Shown here piece after piece: positions 11,736-22,668 of a DNA stretch of 64,000 nt (within the stretch, counting starts at the first letter, position 1; every line of letters starts with the position of its first letter). The stretch is from positions 122,539,498 to 122,603,497 of the forward strand of contig JAYESD010000008.1 in NCBI GenBank assembly GCA_036927565.1, written 5' to 3'. The DNA is from Tuctoria greenei (taxonomy: Eukaryota > Streptophyta > Magnoliopsida > Poales > Poaceae). The notes under the pieces were generated by a model. It made no database searches. It was given only the letters and a program-made list of their open reading frames with translations, and had not been told where the DNA came from. A program made the position numbers and the translations under genes.

Positions 11736-12399
11736 TCTCGCCCTCGAGCTTCAACATAGAAGGAAAAAGATAGGGAAATTATTTCTTGAGGTCATCTTTA
11801 TGCCCCCAGGTTGCTTCAGATTTAGCATTATGCTTCCACTACACCTTGCACCATCGGATTACCTTGCTGTATCATGACTCTCTCCTTTGTTTCCAAGATT
11901 TTTATAGGTTGCTCGGCATAAGTCAAATCTTCCTATAACTCCAATTCATCCATTGGTACTTCTTCTTTTGGTGCCCTAAAGCACTTATTGAGCTGAGAAA
12001 CATAAAATACATCATGAACATCAGAAAGTCTTGCTGGCATCTCCAACTTATATGCCACTTTTCCACATTTGTCCAAAATCTTGAATGGCCCGATCTAGCG
12101 AGGTGCCAACTTGTTTATGACGTTAAATAGCTTATGAGCTCGCATAGGTGATACTTTGATATACACGAAGTCTCCAGCTTCAAAAGCTAAGTCTCTTCGC
12201 CTATTGTCCGCATTGCCTTTTTTCCATGACTGAGCAGCCCTTAGGTTCTCACATATTATTTGAACCTGCTTTTATGCATCTTGTACCAGATCAAGTCCAA
12301 ATACCTAGTTCTCTCCTGTTTGATTCCAAAACAGGGGTGTCCTACACTTCCTCCCGTATAGCGCTTCATAAGGTGATATTTTCAAGCTGGCTTGGTAAC
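11736..12399 (-). pseudogene. INT: Integrase C-terminus of the older chromovirus
   Basis: The reverse complement matches the last third of the plus-strand integrase, including the GPFKIL-like module, the HDVFYVSQLNKCF-like stretch and the chromo-like tail. Several stops and small indels are present. It ends at the 5-bp duplication gtaac, where the solo LTR interrupts the codons for NNSYQASL; the rest resumes at 15252. Confidence 0.8.
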
Positions 12400-14628
12400 T
12401 GTGACACCAGGTTCCGAAAATGTACCAAGTAAACGCATATGTGTGCCCAGGACGTTCAATACACATACAGGAGTCCATTCACAAAAGGATACACAGAAAA
12501 TTACCACAGAACAAGATTCATAAAGCACTTTTATTACACAATTCAGAATATCCTCAAATACAAGCTCCAATGAATATTAATGACAAGTTTGAACTAATGC
12601 AGTGGAAATCATCTAATAAAGCAACTATGCAGCTAAGCAAAAGGGATATGGCGCAGCTCCAATCAAACCACAGGCAAGAAGACTGCAACACACAGCCTAG
12701 AACTTCGCATTATCAACGTTACACTCCCAATCCTAACCTGCAACTGTTGGTGGGGGAATTGCAAGGGTGAGTACATGTCATACTCAGCAAGTGTCACAAA
12801 GTATGACAGTAGCTGAAACAAATGACGACACTAATAAAGGCTAAGTGCTGAAAAGTACACAAAAACATTTGAAAAATAGTGTATTATATGTATCTAAAGT
12901 AAACCCATCATAAACCATGTAGTTATCATAATATCAGTCCATACTTCATTACCATCACCATTACCATTAACCATATCCAATACCATAACTCAATCCATTA
13001 CCAGCAATAACCATATTATCAACCATAACCAGTACAAAACCATAACCAAACCATTCCAAATCCCAAGTTTCCCTCTAATCATGTGAGGGTCTAGGTTGCT
13101 CATGATCGGGAGCACGACTATCATGATAGTTATTAAGACACTCTGCAGAGGTTGTACCACTTTACCCATGTGTTCGAGATTTCATAACCATTCAATGAAT
13201 GTGTTCGAGATTTCATCACCATTCAATGACCGGAACCTCTATGATGTCGTCTCACACTTCCGTTGGTGTGTGGTGAAGAGATCACAAAATAGCCTTTACA
13301 AAGGGATTACTAGCATGTACGGACTCACTGAGGTTTCACCGGTGGCGATGCCTCCAACTGAGCACATCTTAAACCAAGGGCCCCCTCTTCTGCCATTCGG
13401 ACCCCAGGGAGTCCAGCCACAAATCCAAACCCAATCCGACGCCCCTTCCCTATTGTGCCAAATGATCTGCGCAATACTAGCAATAGCCTAATTAATAAGC
13501 TATGCCGCACCCATACTTGGCCTTGTGGTGGCACTATAAATCCTGGATGGTCGCTCCACGAACCGGTCCTTAGATCTAAAGCAAGCGAAAGCACCATAAC
13601 ATCCAACCCATCCTCATACCATGCTTGCTTAGATCACCCATTACCATGTCATATTAACCGGTTCATATTAACCATAGTCTCATTAATGCATAATTAAATG
13701 GTATTAGTTGTTTTCCCATCCCAATTAGTTAAGCGAAGCAAAAAGGTAAAAAGACCTTCTCGACTCTCTATCGTGTATTCCAGGTGACATGGGTGGTTAA
13801 ACAAAGCTAGTCAAGTTCCTATCATAGGAATTCCCATCAAATTGACACAAGCATGCATTTTTGAAAACAAAACATTTATTGTAAAAAAATAGGATCAATA
13901 TGTTCAAGGACACTTGCCTTGCTCTTGGGTTTGATTAGTATCAAAGACTTCAAACTCCTGGTGCTGGAGGTCCTCCGCAGCACTCTCTAGCGCAAATCAG
14001 TCTAAACCGTGCAATAAACATACAAGACAAGAATTACAATCAATAAGTGCACATATATTACTCAATATGTCATGACATGCATGATTAATGCAAATGTGAA
14101 GCAAAAGTAGTTAATGAGTTACTATTCATGTTCGCCTATCATTCACAATGGTTATTAACAAGTTTTAACAGGTTCAAGTTGGTTTAATTAAATTCAGAAT
14201 TAATGTAACAGCAAATAGACAGCACCACCGGACTAGTCCGCTGTAGGTCCGAACTAATCCGCCCTACGCAGAATCGGTGAATTAGGGTTTTCTAGATCGA
14301 TGTGAATTTGGAGAAACGGGGTTGAATTCACGTGAGAAAGAGGAAGTAGAAGGTATAACATGTGTTTAGAACTCCAATGAATCAAGGGTTTTGGAGGAAA
14401 CACTTGGATCTTGACAATCTAGGGTTGATGAAGAGAACTTGATGGTGAATTGTTGATGAAGAACAAAAACTCGATGGAGATCTTGATCACTTGATCCTCT
14501 TTCGTTTCCTCCTCTTCTTCTTCTTGATCGGGATCTCCTTCTCCCTCCTTGGCGGCGGCTATACACGAGCTAAGGTTCGGGTGTGATTCAAAGGTGGCAA
14601 AAAAGATGTGAAAATAGGGTGTTGGGTT

Positions 14629-14638
14629 GTTTATATAG
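14629..14638 (-). promoter_or_regulatory. TATA box of the solo LTR
   Basis: The reverse complement is CTATATAAAC, matching the box at 6257. A lone LTR with its promoter kept could in principle start RNA toward the left. Confidence 0.6.
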
Positions 14639-14804
14639 AGGTGGAGAGTTGGGGTTTGATGGATTTTGAGTTTGGGGTGGGTGGAGGCCGGTCTGGGGTC
14701 CCACATGGGCTCCAAAAGGGGTTAGACACGACGTCCTTAGGCCCACTTAAGGTGAAACCCAAAAACACCTCATGGAACAAAAGATCAACTCGGAGTCACG
14801 ATCA

Positions 14805-15122
14805 CTGGACAAGTCCGCACTAGGCCGGACTAGTCCGATATTAGTCAGAGAAAAATCGGATAAGTCCAGACCAAACTGGACAAGTCCGAACTTAGTCAGA
14901 GGGGAAAACAGACAAATCCGCTAGATGTCGGACAAGTCCGGACAAGTCTAGGGACTTGGTGAAGTTTCAAGGAATCGGGATACCGGACTAGTCCTCAATG
15001 GACCAGACAAGTCCAAAATTTGTACAGAGACGAAACCGGACTAGTCCACACAAAAAACGGACATGTTTGAGGGTGGTCAGAGAGAAACCGGACATGTCCA
15101 CACCATAAATGGACTAGTCCAC
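14805..15122 (-). repeat. Palindrome array in the solo LTR
   Basis: At least ten copies or variants of CGGACTAGTCCG/CGGACAAGTCCG, irregularly spaced, match the array at 5765-6110. Two more lie near 14228 and 14249. The copies are diverged from those in the other LTR, yet the palindromic core is often kept. Confidence 0.85.
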
Positions 15123-15251
15123 ACTCCTCGGAACTTTTGAGTGCGGTTTTGGTTTAAATTCATTTTAAACTCATTCCTTTTTTTGTGGATTAATGTTAAA
15201 CATGTATATGAACTTATGCCATGCATGATGCATGAAAATGAGGGTGTTATA

Positions 15252-15605
15252 GTAACTATTGTTGAATGAGAATTCAGCATACGGCAAGCTCTTATCCCAA
15301 CTAAGTCCATATTTCAAGGGACAAGCTCTCAACATATCCTCTAATATTTGATTTGTCCTCTCGGTTTGTCAGTCGATATGTGGGTGAAATTTAACCTGGT
15401 ACCCATAGCTTCGTATAGTTTCCCCCAGAACCTAGAGGTGAATTGAGAACCTCAGTCGGAGACTATCCTTTTTGGAACTCCATATCGACATACAATATTC
15501 TCCATATACAACTTGGCTAACTGTGTTGCGGTGTACTTGGTCTCGATAGGAACAAATTGAGCAGATTTCGTCAACCAATCCATAATAACCCATATGGAGT
15601 CATAG
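15252..15605 (-). pseudogene. INT: Integrase core of the older chromovirus
   Basis: The reverse complement reads through the catalytic core: DSIWVIMDWLTKSAQF, ETKYTATQLAKLY, GVPKRIVSD-like, and the second and third acidic residues in the expected context. The right edge, CTATG on the coding strand, is the copia insertion point; the remaining N-terminal part resumes at 53349. Confidence 0.82.
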
Positions 15606-17164
15606 TGAATGTGTCCTATAGGAGGGGTGAATAGGCTTTAAAAATTTCCTGCACGCTGAATCAAACTGTCATATACTTGAAGGACCGGACTCGTTCGGTT
15701 GGTGGAGCGGACTAGTCCGGTGTGCTATAGTGTTGTGAGTTAATTAAGTATTGATTCTGGAATTGAGATGTTAAAGCAGCAGAAATAGAACAACTATTGA
15801 GATCACCTAAATTGATAATCAATATTGCACAGTTATACGTGGAAAGCAATTGTAATTTTGTTTAAAAGATTGATAAACTTAATGTCCTAAGTAATGATAA
15901 TGCAAAAATAAAGAAGCACACGGGACATGGATTTTTACCGAAGTTCGATCTCACCAAAGATATGTACTCCTCATTGAGGAATCACAGACAAAGTCGGGTC
16001 TCTTGAAACCCTTTCCCTCGTCAAGTCACCACACAAGGACGACTTGATTCCACTATCACGGGTAATCACCGATTTGATGGGGCAACCTCACACGTTGAGG
16101 GCTCCCACAAAAATTACAGTGAAAAGATGATCAAATACAATCGAAAACATTACAAGTAATTGCACGAGTGTAAAGAGATCAAACCCCAAGAGCTCAATGA
16201 AGCGTAGATAACAATCTCCCAATCCCAAATCTGAATACTCAAAGATTTTCACTTTTGAGGACCTTAGATGTGTGAGCAGATGTGTTTCTGAGCTCCTGGG
16301 ACAAGTGGAGGCGCTAGGGTCTGAGTTGTGAACATATAATACGTGAGTTTTGTTTTTGGGGTCGTAGATCTCCAATTTACAGTGTTTCCAAATTTGTTAC
16401 CGTTAGGGATGCCAACAGCCGGACTAGTCCGTACTGTGTACCGGACTTGTCCGATGTGCTGCTTAAAGTCGGCGTGAAACGTGCAACACAGTAAAAACCT
16501 AAATTGTATGAGGTATACCGAACTAGTCCGGTAGGTGTTCGGACTTGTCCAGTGCCCTGTCGATTGGAACATCAGAAACTTCTCAGCCTAGTCCGATCCA
16601 TAAACGAACATGTCTGGTGTGATGTGATATAGAACATCAGAGAGTTCAGCGGACTAGTCCGGTCCTCGAGAGGACTTCTCTGCTGCACAGTGTATTGTAA
16701 TTACAGAAGGTTGAACGGACTAGTCTGGTCCATAAATGGAATAGTCTGATGCACTGTGTAATGAGGTTCCAGAAAGTTGATCGGACTAGTCCAGTCCATG
16801 AATCGACTAGTCCGGTGGACTTTGAAGTGAGACAACAGGGAGTTGAACGGACTAGTCCGGTCCATGAACGGACTAGTCCGGTGTTCAGTATATTTTAAGA
16901 TTGATTTTAAGACCCTTACCCCTACACAAAGACTTGAGCTCTTGCGATGTGTCTCTCACACACATAATGTACAATTAATTCTACTTTGTGCTTCATTCAT
17001 CAATGGAGTCTTTATTTTTCGTCATCACATCATTTTTAACTTTTTGAGTGCACCAAAATATCTAATATGAGTTGACCTGCATTCATCCCAACATGTCCAT
17101 TAGGATCTCATTTGTTTTTCATCAATCGTCCAAAACCCACAAGGAATTGCCTAGATGCACCTCT
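15606..17164 (-). repeat. 3' LTR of the copia element
   Basis: It matches 51809-53348 along its length. It begins (plus-strand reading) TGAATGTGTCC. The inner end has lost its terminal CA. RT sequence abuts it directly, without a recognisable polypurine tract. The TATA box seen in the other LTR is altered here (caatttacag for ctatttatag, near 16371). Confidence 0.88.
16420..16885 (-). repeat. Palindrome array in the copia 3' LTR, partly 21-bp paired
   Basis: Units of about 75-90 bp repeat here, each with two palindromes (GGACTAGTCC type) and a spacer ending gtgcac-like. The clearest pair starts at 16849 and 16870, 21 bp apart with the 9-bp spacer gtccatgaa. Another copy lies at 15707. Confidence 0.88.
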
Positions 17165-17893
17165 TGAGGATGTCCTGCGTGTAGTTGGTTTGGCTTATGA
17201 AACTGCCTTCTCTTAACCGCTTCACCTGGAATTCCAAGAACTTTAATTCGCCCATCATCGACATCTCAAATCTTTCTATCATAATCTTGCAAAATTCTTC
17301 ACAAAAGACTTATTAGTAGAACCAAAAATTATATCATCAACATAGATTTGACATGCATATAGATGATCATCTAAATGTTTTATGAACAAGGTATAATCAG
17401 CTTTACCAAATTTAAACCCATTTTGATTTAGACTATGGTGAGTAGCATATGCCAATAAAATACGAATGGACTCAAGTCTTGCTACGGGAGAAAAAGTTTT
17501 ATTGAAGTCCAAAGCTTCGACTTGTGAATAACCTTTTGCCACAAGTCGCACCTTATTTCTTTTTACCACTCGAAGTTCATGTTGCTTGTTCCGGAAGACC
17601 TATTTGGTTCCTACGATGTTCGCCTTTTGTCTTTCTACAAGCTCCCACACTTCATTTATCTTGAAGGTTTTCTACTTCTCGTGCATTGCAATCACCCAAA
17701 CTGGATCCGTTAGTCCTTCTTCTACCTTGTACGGTTCCAGAAAGGAGACAAAAGAGTAATATTCATAGAAATTAGCTATGCGAGATCTAGTGTTTACTCC
17801 CTTACCAATGTCTCGAATGATGTTGTTGACAGGATGATCACTTTGTATACTCTGATGTACTCTTGGGTGAGGAACTTGTGAAGTTATTTGCAC
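17165..17893 (-). pseudogene. RT: Copia reverse transcriptase, internally deleted
   Basis: On the minus strand the text runs from the RT N-terminus (KRNKVRLVAKGYSQVEALDF, ETFSPVARLES-like) to ILLAYATHH and then jumps to NGFKFGKADYTLF, so roughly 60 residues that hold an essential RT block are missing. The catalytic box YVDD is kept at 17333-17344. A frameshift follows. The C-terminal stretch FEMSMMGELKFL runs to the LTR edge at 17164, where RNase H should begin, so RNase H is deleted. Confidence 0.88.
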
Positions 17894-18960
17894 TTCATTT
17901 TGTTCATTGTCAATGTATACCCCTAGATAATTGCTTCCTTGATTATATTGATCTTCTTGATCTTCCTAATCTTCATCTTGTGCATGAGCTCCCCCTTGAT
18001 CATTGCTTTCTTGTTGAGGTTCATCTTGTGCAATTGAGTCTTGTGGTTGTTCTTGAGGTTGAATATCACCAAGTGCCATCCTCTTCAACACTTGACATAG
18101 GGCTTCTTCTTGATCTAGCACAGACTTATGAACTTGATCCACTTGGGAGCCGTTAGTTTCATCAAACACTACGTCACATGCAACCTCAACAAGTCCAGAG
18201 ACTTTGTTGAAGACATTATAGGCGTAGGCATTCGAATCATAACCAAGCAAGAACCCTTTATCAGATTTCGATGCGAACTTCCAAGTCCATGGTTTCTAGT
18301 TCAAGATAAAACATTTACATTCAAATACTTTGAAATATGAAACGTTTGGTCTGTTACTTGTGAGTAGCTCATATGGCATCTTCTTCAAAAGTCGGTTAAG
18401 ATATAGCTGGTTTGTGGTGTGACAAGCGGTGTTCACCGCTTCAGCCCAAAATCGATCCGAATTCTTGTATTCATCCATCATTGTCCTAGCCATCTCCATG
18501 AGCGTCCTGTTCTTCTTTTCGGCCAACCCATTTTGTTTAGGGGAGTAGGGTGCCGAAAATTCATTCTTCATTCCTTCTTCATCTAGGTACTCCTCAACTT
18601 GTTTATTCTAGAACTCCATACTGTTGTCACTTCAAATGTTCTTCACAGTTGAGGAGAATTCATTCTGCGCTCTTTTCAGAAATTTCTTGAGGATTCCCTG
18701 AGTCTCTGATTTATCATACAATAAAAATACACAGGTAAATGTAGAAAAATCATCAACAATAACCAATGCATATTTGTTACCACCGATACTGATATAAGCA
18801 ATTGGACTGAAAAGGTCCATGTGAAGAAGTTCCAGCGCTCTTGAGGTAGTCATCACATTCTTGGCGGGGGGCGGTGCACCAACTATTTTTTCTGCCTGGC
18901 AAGCGCTGTACGACCCGTCTTTCTCAAAAACAACATTCTTTAAACCTCAGATGTGACCAC
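17894..18960 (-). pseudogene. INT: Copia integrase (broken)
   Basis: The core reads LLHMDLFSPIAYISIGG (first Asp), SDNSMEF (second Asp, just after a stop) and SPKQNGLAEKKNRTLMEMA (Glu). The C-terminal part KGFLLGYDSN, VFDETNGSQVDQ and a Gln-rich linker to RT follows. Stops are at about 18295, 18608 and 18630. The D,D,E residues survive, so decay is by nonsense changes rather than active-site loss. Confidence 0.9.
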
Positions 18961-19480
18961 ATTTTAGAAGTCTGTGCAGATTTCTCATCCCAGCATGGGC
19001 TAGCCGTCTATGCCACAACCATCTCATGTTAGTTTTAGCAACCAATCAAGTGTTGAGTTCAGCTTTATCTTTGTTGAAGTCAACAAGATAAAGCTTTCCC
19101 TTCAACATTCCCTTGAATGCTACCGAGCCATCGCTTCTTCTAAAAATAGTCACACCCTCATTAGTGAATAAACAATTATAACCTTTGTCGCACAGTTGAG
19201 ATATGGACAAAAGGTTATAATCTAAAGAATCTACATGTAAAGCATTTGAGAAAGTATGCTAAGAAGAAATTTCAATTTTACCGCTACCAAGGACCTTTCC
19301 TTGGCTGTTATCTCCAAAGTATATTCCTTCACTTGGACCCGCGTTGCGCTCATACTCCCCGATCATACTCCTCTGTCCGGTCATGTGCTTAGTGAATCCA
19401 CTTTCTAGCACCCATTTCGATACACCGAAGGAGTAGGCCTGCAAAACATAGTTATTTCTTGCTTTTTGGTACCCAAGCTT
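18961..19480 (-). pseudogene. PR: Copia protease and GAG-pre-integrase domain (broken)
   Basis: The protease site reads WVLESGFTKHMTG; most family members have Asp-Ser-Gly, so the catalytic Asp appears changed to Glu. Downstream are YFGDNSQGKVLGSGKI and the pre-integrase block WHRRLAHAGMRNLHRLLK with the Cys pair that follows. Several stops interrupt the frame. Confidence 0.85.
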
Positions 19481-19499
19481 GTTTAGGTCCTCGCAGGTT

Positions 19500-19998
19500 A
19501 GTCACAAAAGTCTTGGGCACCCATACACAAGTTTTTTAGTTCTTGTGGCATGGTCCTGCATATTCAGCAAATACATGTCCAATTTTTTCTTTCATGATTA
19601 CATAGGAAGCATCAAAAGTTCGAAATAGTATTTGCAATTCAAATTTATGTGATGTTTCCTTGGCAAAAGTAATTTGTTTCTTAACTTGAACATGAGTGGA
19701 CATGTGTTTATTTCTACTAAACCCCAGACCATGTTTGACGTCAGGAGGACTTGTGACCATATATGCACTACGTGCATATTTAATCTTTTTATTGTCAAAG
19801 ATGCCACTTTGGGATGGATGTTTAGTGTGTGAAATAGAAGAATCATCTTTAACAAAAATTTTCTTACTAGAGCATGTGCAAGTTGTAGTTGTTATCGAAT
19901 TTACATATTTGGAAGGTGAGATCTTGGAGGAGGACGAGTCACTTTGCTTGAGTGACTAAACTTGCACTTCAAGAATTTTGTTAACTTTTGACAAGTTA
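19500..19998 (-). pseudogene. gag: Copia gag C-terminal spacer, left of the CACTA insertion
   Basis: This is a poorly conserved spacer between gag and protease with short open stretches (KHGLGFSRNKHMSTHVQ). At the right edge, NLSKVNKILEVQV-like text continues the coiled-coil region that resumes at 50035. The join places the CACTA insertion inside this coding stretch. Confidence 0.75.
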
Positions 19999-20015
19999 CA
20001 CTGCAAGGATCCCGG
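19999..20015 (+). repeat. Left terminal inverted repeat of the CACTA
   Basis: CACTGCAAGGATCCCGG. The first 12 bases match the right end with one difference (G for A at base 5). Canonical ends read CACTA, so base 5 is mutated here, which may weaken the left end as a substrate. Confidence 0.92.
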
Positions 20016-20880
20016 TTTATCGCAATGAAAAGATTTGTCGCAATAGGTTGTTCTTCGTCGCAATAGGTCACTGTGGCAATGAAAAAGAGTGTCGCGATAG
20101 TTTTTACGAATCGTCGTAATAATTGCCGTGGTGATAGGTTATTGCGACACCTTGACATCCGTGGCGAATAGTATGGTATTGCAACGATTTTCACATTCGT
20201 GGCAAATACTACAGTACTGCAATGATTTTCACAGTCGTGGCAAATAGTAACATATTGCAACGAGTTATGGTGTAGCGACGATTCACCATATTGCAACGAA
20301 TATCACGGTATTGCAACGATTTCACATTCGTGGCAAATAGTATGGTACTGCAACGATGTCACAGCCGTGGCAAATAGTATGATACGACAACGGTTTAACG
20401 TCCGTGGCAAATAGTAGGTTATTGCAACGACTCAACAAACGTGGCGAATAGTACCGTATTGCAACGATTTTAGATCCGCGGGAACTAATCTGGTACTGCA
20501 ATGATTTTGTATTTGTGGCGAATAGTTGGGTATTGCAACGAGTCCACAAACATGGCGAATAGTATCGTATTGCAACGATTTCAAATATGTGGGAACTAGT
20601 ATGGTACCGCAATGATTTCACATCTGTTGTGAATAGTTTTGTATTGCAATGATTTCTTATTTGTGGCAATAGTGTTTTAATGCAACATTTTTTGAGTCAT
20701 TGCCAAATGTTTATACTGCAAAGTTTTGCCATTCTATTGCCACGTTTCTATCATCCGTATTGGCAATAGCTTCCTATTGCAACAATTAATCATTCATGAC
20801 AAGAAATTTGTAATGCCACATTTTATAATTAGCGGTAGTAGAACCCAAATGCACCAGGTTTGAAAATTAGTGGCAACAGA
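20016..20880 (+). repeat. Left subterminal repeat array
   Basis: Near-repeats of about 38 bp carry two alternating cores, cgtggcaaatagt and attgcaacgat. CACTA subterminal repeats of this kind are binding sites for TNPA-like proteins in the known En/Spm system. The TNPA-like gene lies directly next to the array. Confidence 0.88.
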
Positions 20881-20889
20881 ATCACGAGT

Positions 20890-22668
20890 TTAACAATAAA
20901 CATCCATCAATTGATACGACAACATGCATAACAACACCCAAGGATTACTAAAGCGACGTGTTTGCATGCTAAGAGTTTTCCTAAGATGACAGGGACTAAT
21001 TGTTGGAGCAGGTGGCTTTTGGCGGTTCCTTTGGTGGACCATCTGTGGAGTGGTCTCTATCATCATTTTGTACATTTCAGCCATTGAGGCGCGCATGTCC
21101 TGCATTTCCTTAGATGTCTGTTCACGATCAGCTGCTATCTGACCTTGTAAGTTCTGGACTTGAACGTTCAACTCTTCATTCTTCTGGTTTATGCAGTCCA
21201 TCTGGGTGTTTAAGCTATCATTTCTTCCCTCCAACTCCTGCACTATTCGATTGAGGCCTGCATTTCTATGTTCTAAGTTTCGAACTTGGTCGTTGAGGTG
21301 TTCAGACATCCGGATACGCATACGTTCGCATTCGGGACCAGTTGCGTTAGCCATATAACCACGCCCCTGAACCTGTGATCCTGCACAACCGATTGAGGAT
21401 CTATAACAACGCTGGAAGATGTGGTTTCTCTCCTCATTTGGAATTGGGCCTCCCTGCTCAGCTTCCATGTCGTCCACATGGGAACGTGCCTGGAACTATA
21501 TACGAAAAGAAAAGTCACAGGTAATTTGCAAATATTTATTTAATTGGGGATTGTTTGAAGTGTTACTCACATGTACAACTTCTACCAGCTTGTTTGCCCA
21601 GTTATCGTTCTCCAACAAATGGCTTGCCTCCCACAGTTGTATGTCACCGGGTTCTTCTCCGGTCTCTAGGTCTCGCTACATAAAATACAAGTAAACTTCA
21701 ACATATCAATATACATATTGTTTGCAGCACAAAGTAAAAGCGTGATTTGTTTTTCAGACCTTCTCATAACTAAGTTGGGCGTAGGATTTGGAGCCAAGCA
21801 AGTGACTCGCCTTTTGTCTTCTTCGATTTTGAGAATTGGTCCTGCTTATTGACTGCAATAATTTTAAGAATTATTTCAACGAATGAAAGTAAATGAAATA
21901 TTTTTTGTATGATGCGAAGCTATTAAAAAGTTAGCTGATCTTGAATCACTAAGACCCAAAATATTCTATTAGGTGCAACCACACGGGTGCATTACGTCAG
22001 TAGGCTTATTTCATATACGTTTTTCATTGGTAGAATAACTCTTCTAGGTGGCATGCAAAGTCGAGCACCACCCCTTGTAGCGCTCACCAGCAATTTTCAA
22101 AAATTTTCTTGCGCTCTTCGGTGTGTCCTCCATGTCCCAGGAATCCTGTACATTGTATAACAAGTTGCAGTAAATGTACAGGATGGAGATTGCAAGAAAA
22201 AAATACTTGTGTGGGGGTGTGACAACACTAACCAGAATGTCTCGTACTACATCTCTCTTGTTACTATGGCCAACCTCTGCCCACTTCCTTGCACCACTGA
22301 GGGATGCATGTCTTTTTGTAAACATAACCACATCATCAACAAAGTGCCGCTGATTAATACCAACCGCAGTGCCCAACCTAGCGGAGAACTGAATTGGTAG
22401 CTTCACATGCTCCGTTCTACTAACTTGGAATGCATAGCGTATTTTGGCAACCTTAAGTCCTTTAGCCACACTTCTTCCTATCTTCCTTCCTTCTGTTACA
22501 TTGATTCAAACGGTAAATGATTAAAGCAAATTACCGCCTGAACAAGTTTAGTATCATGTACAAATAGTGTGAAAAGAAGAAAAGTCCGATGTTCATACCA
22601 TCTTCAGGACGAGTGCGGCAAATACGAGCGTGGGACGACCGCATCGTCCCAACACCATTTTGATCTGT
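20890..22668 (-). pseudogene. tnpA: TNPA-like accessory transposase gene (Ptta/En/Spm), multi-exon
   Basis: On the minus strand, likely exons are 22668-22598, 22492-22233, about 22145-22048, about 21849-21762, about 21677-21553 and 21515-20890. Donor and acceptor signals are clear around the second exon (cag before 22492, GTTAG at 22232-22228). Exon 2 has KLPIQFSARLGTAVG and FTKRHASLSGARKWA, as in plant Ptta/En/Spm proteins. The last exon has a coiled coil of roughly 100 residues (NLEHRNAGLNRIVQELEGRN and on), fit for dimer formation. Its usual job is to bind subterminal repeats and bring the ends together. Stops at exon edges make the model uncertain; it may be intact or slightly damaged. 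Confidence 0.72.

Larger units (their letters stand above)
12400..15251 (-). repeat. Solo LTR of a chromovirus (2,852 bp) with perfect 5-bp duplication
   Basis: It is a full-length relative of the LTR at 5643-8460 in reverse orientation, reading TG at 12400 and TA (decayed CA) at 15251. The flanks gtaac (12395-12399 and 15252-15256) are a perfect target duplication. No interior sequence remains, which is the normal result of recombination between the two LTRs of one element. It lies inside the integrase gene of an element of its own family. Confidence 0.95.

Noticed and set aside
13096..13606. Open frames inside the solo LTR.
   Set aside because: They overlap aligned LTR sequence that is noncoding in the related LTR at 5643-8460.
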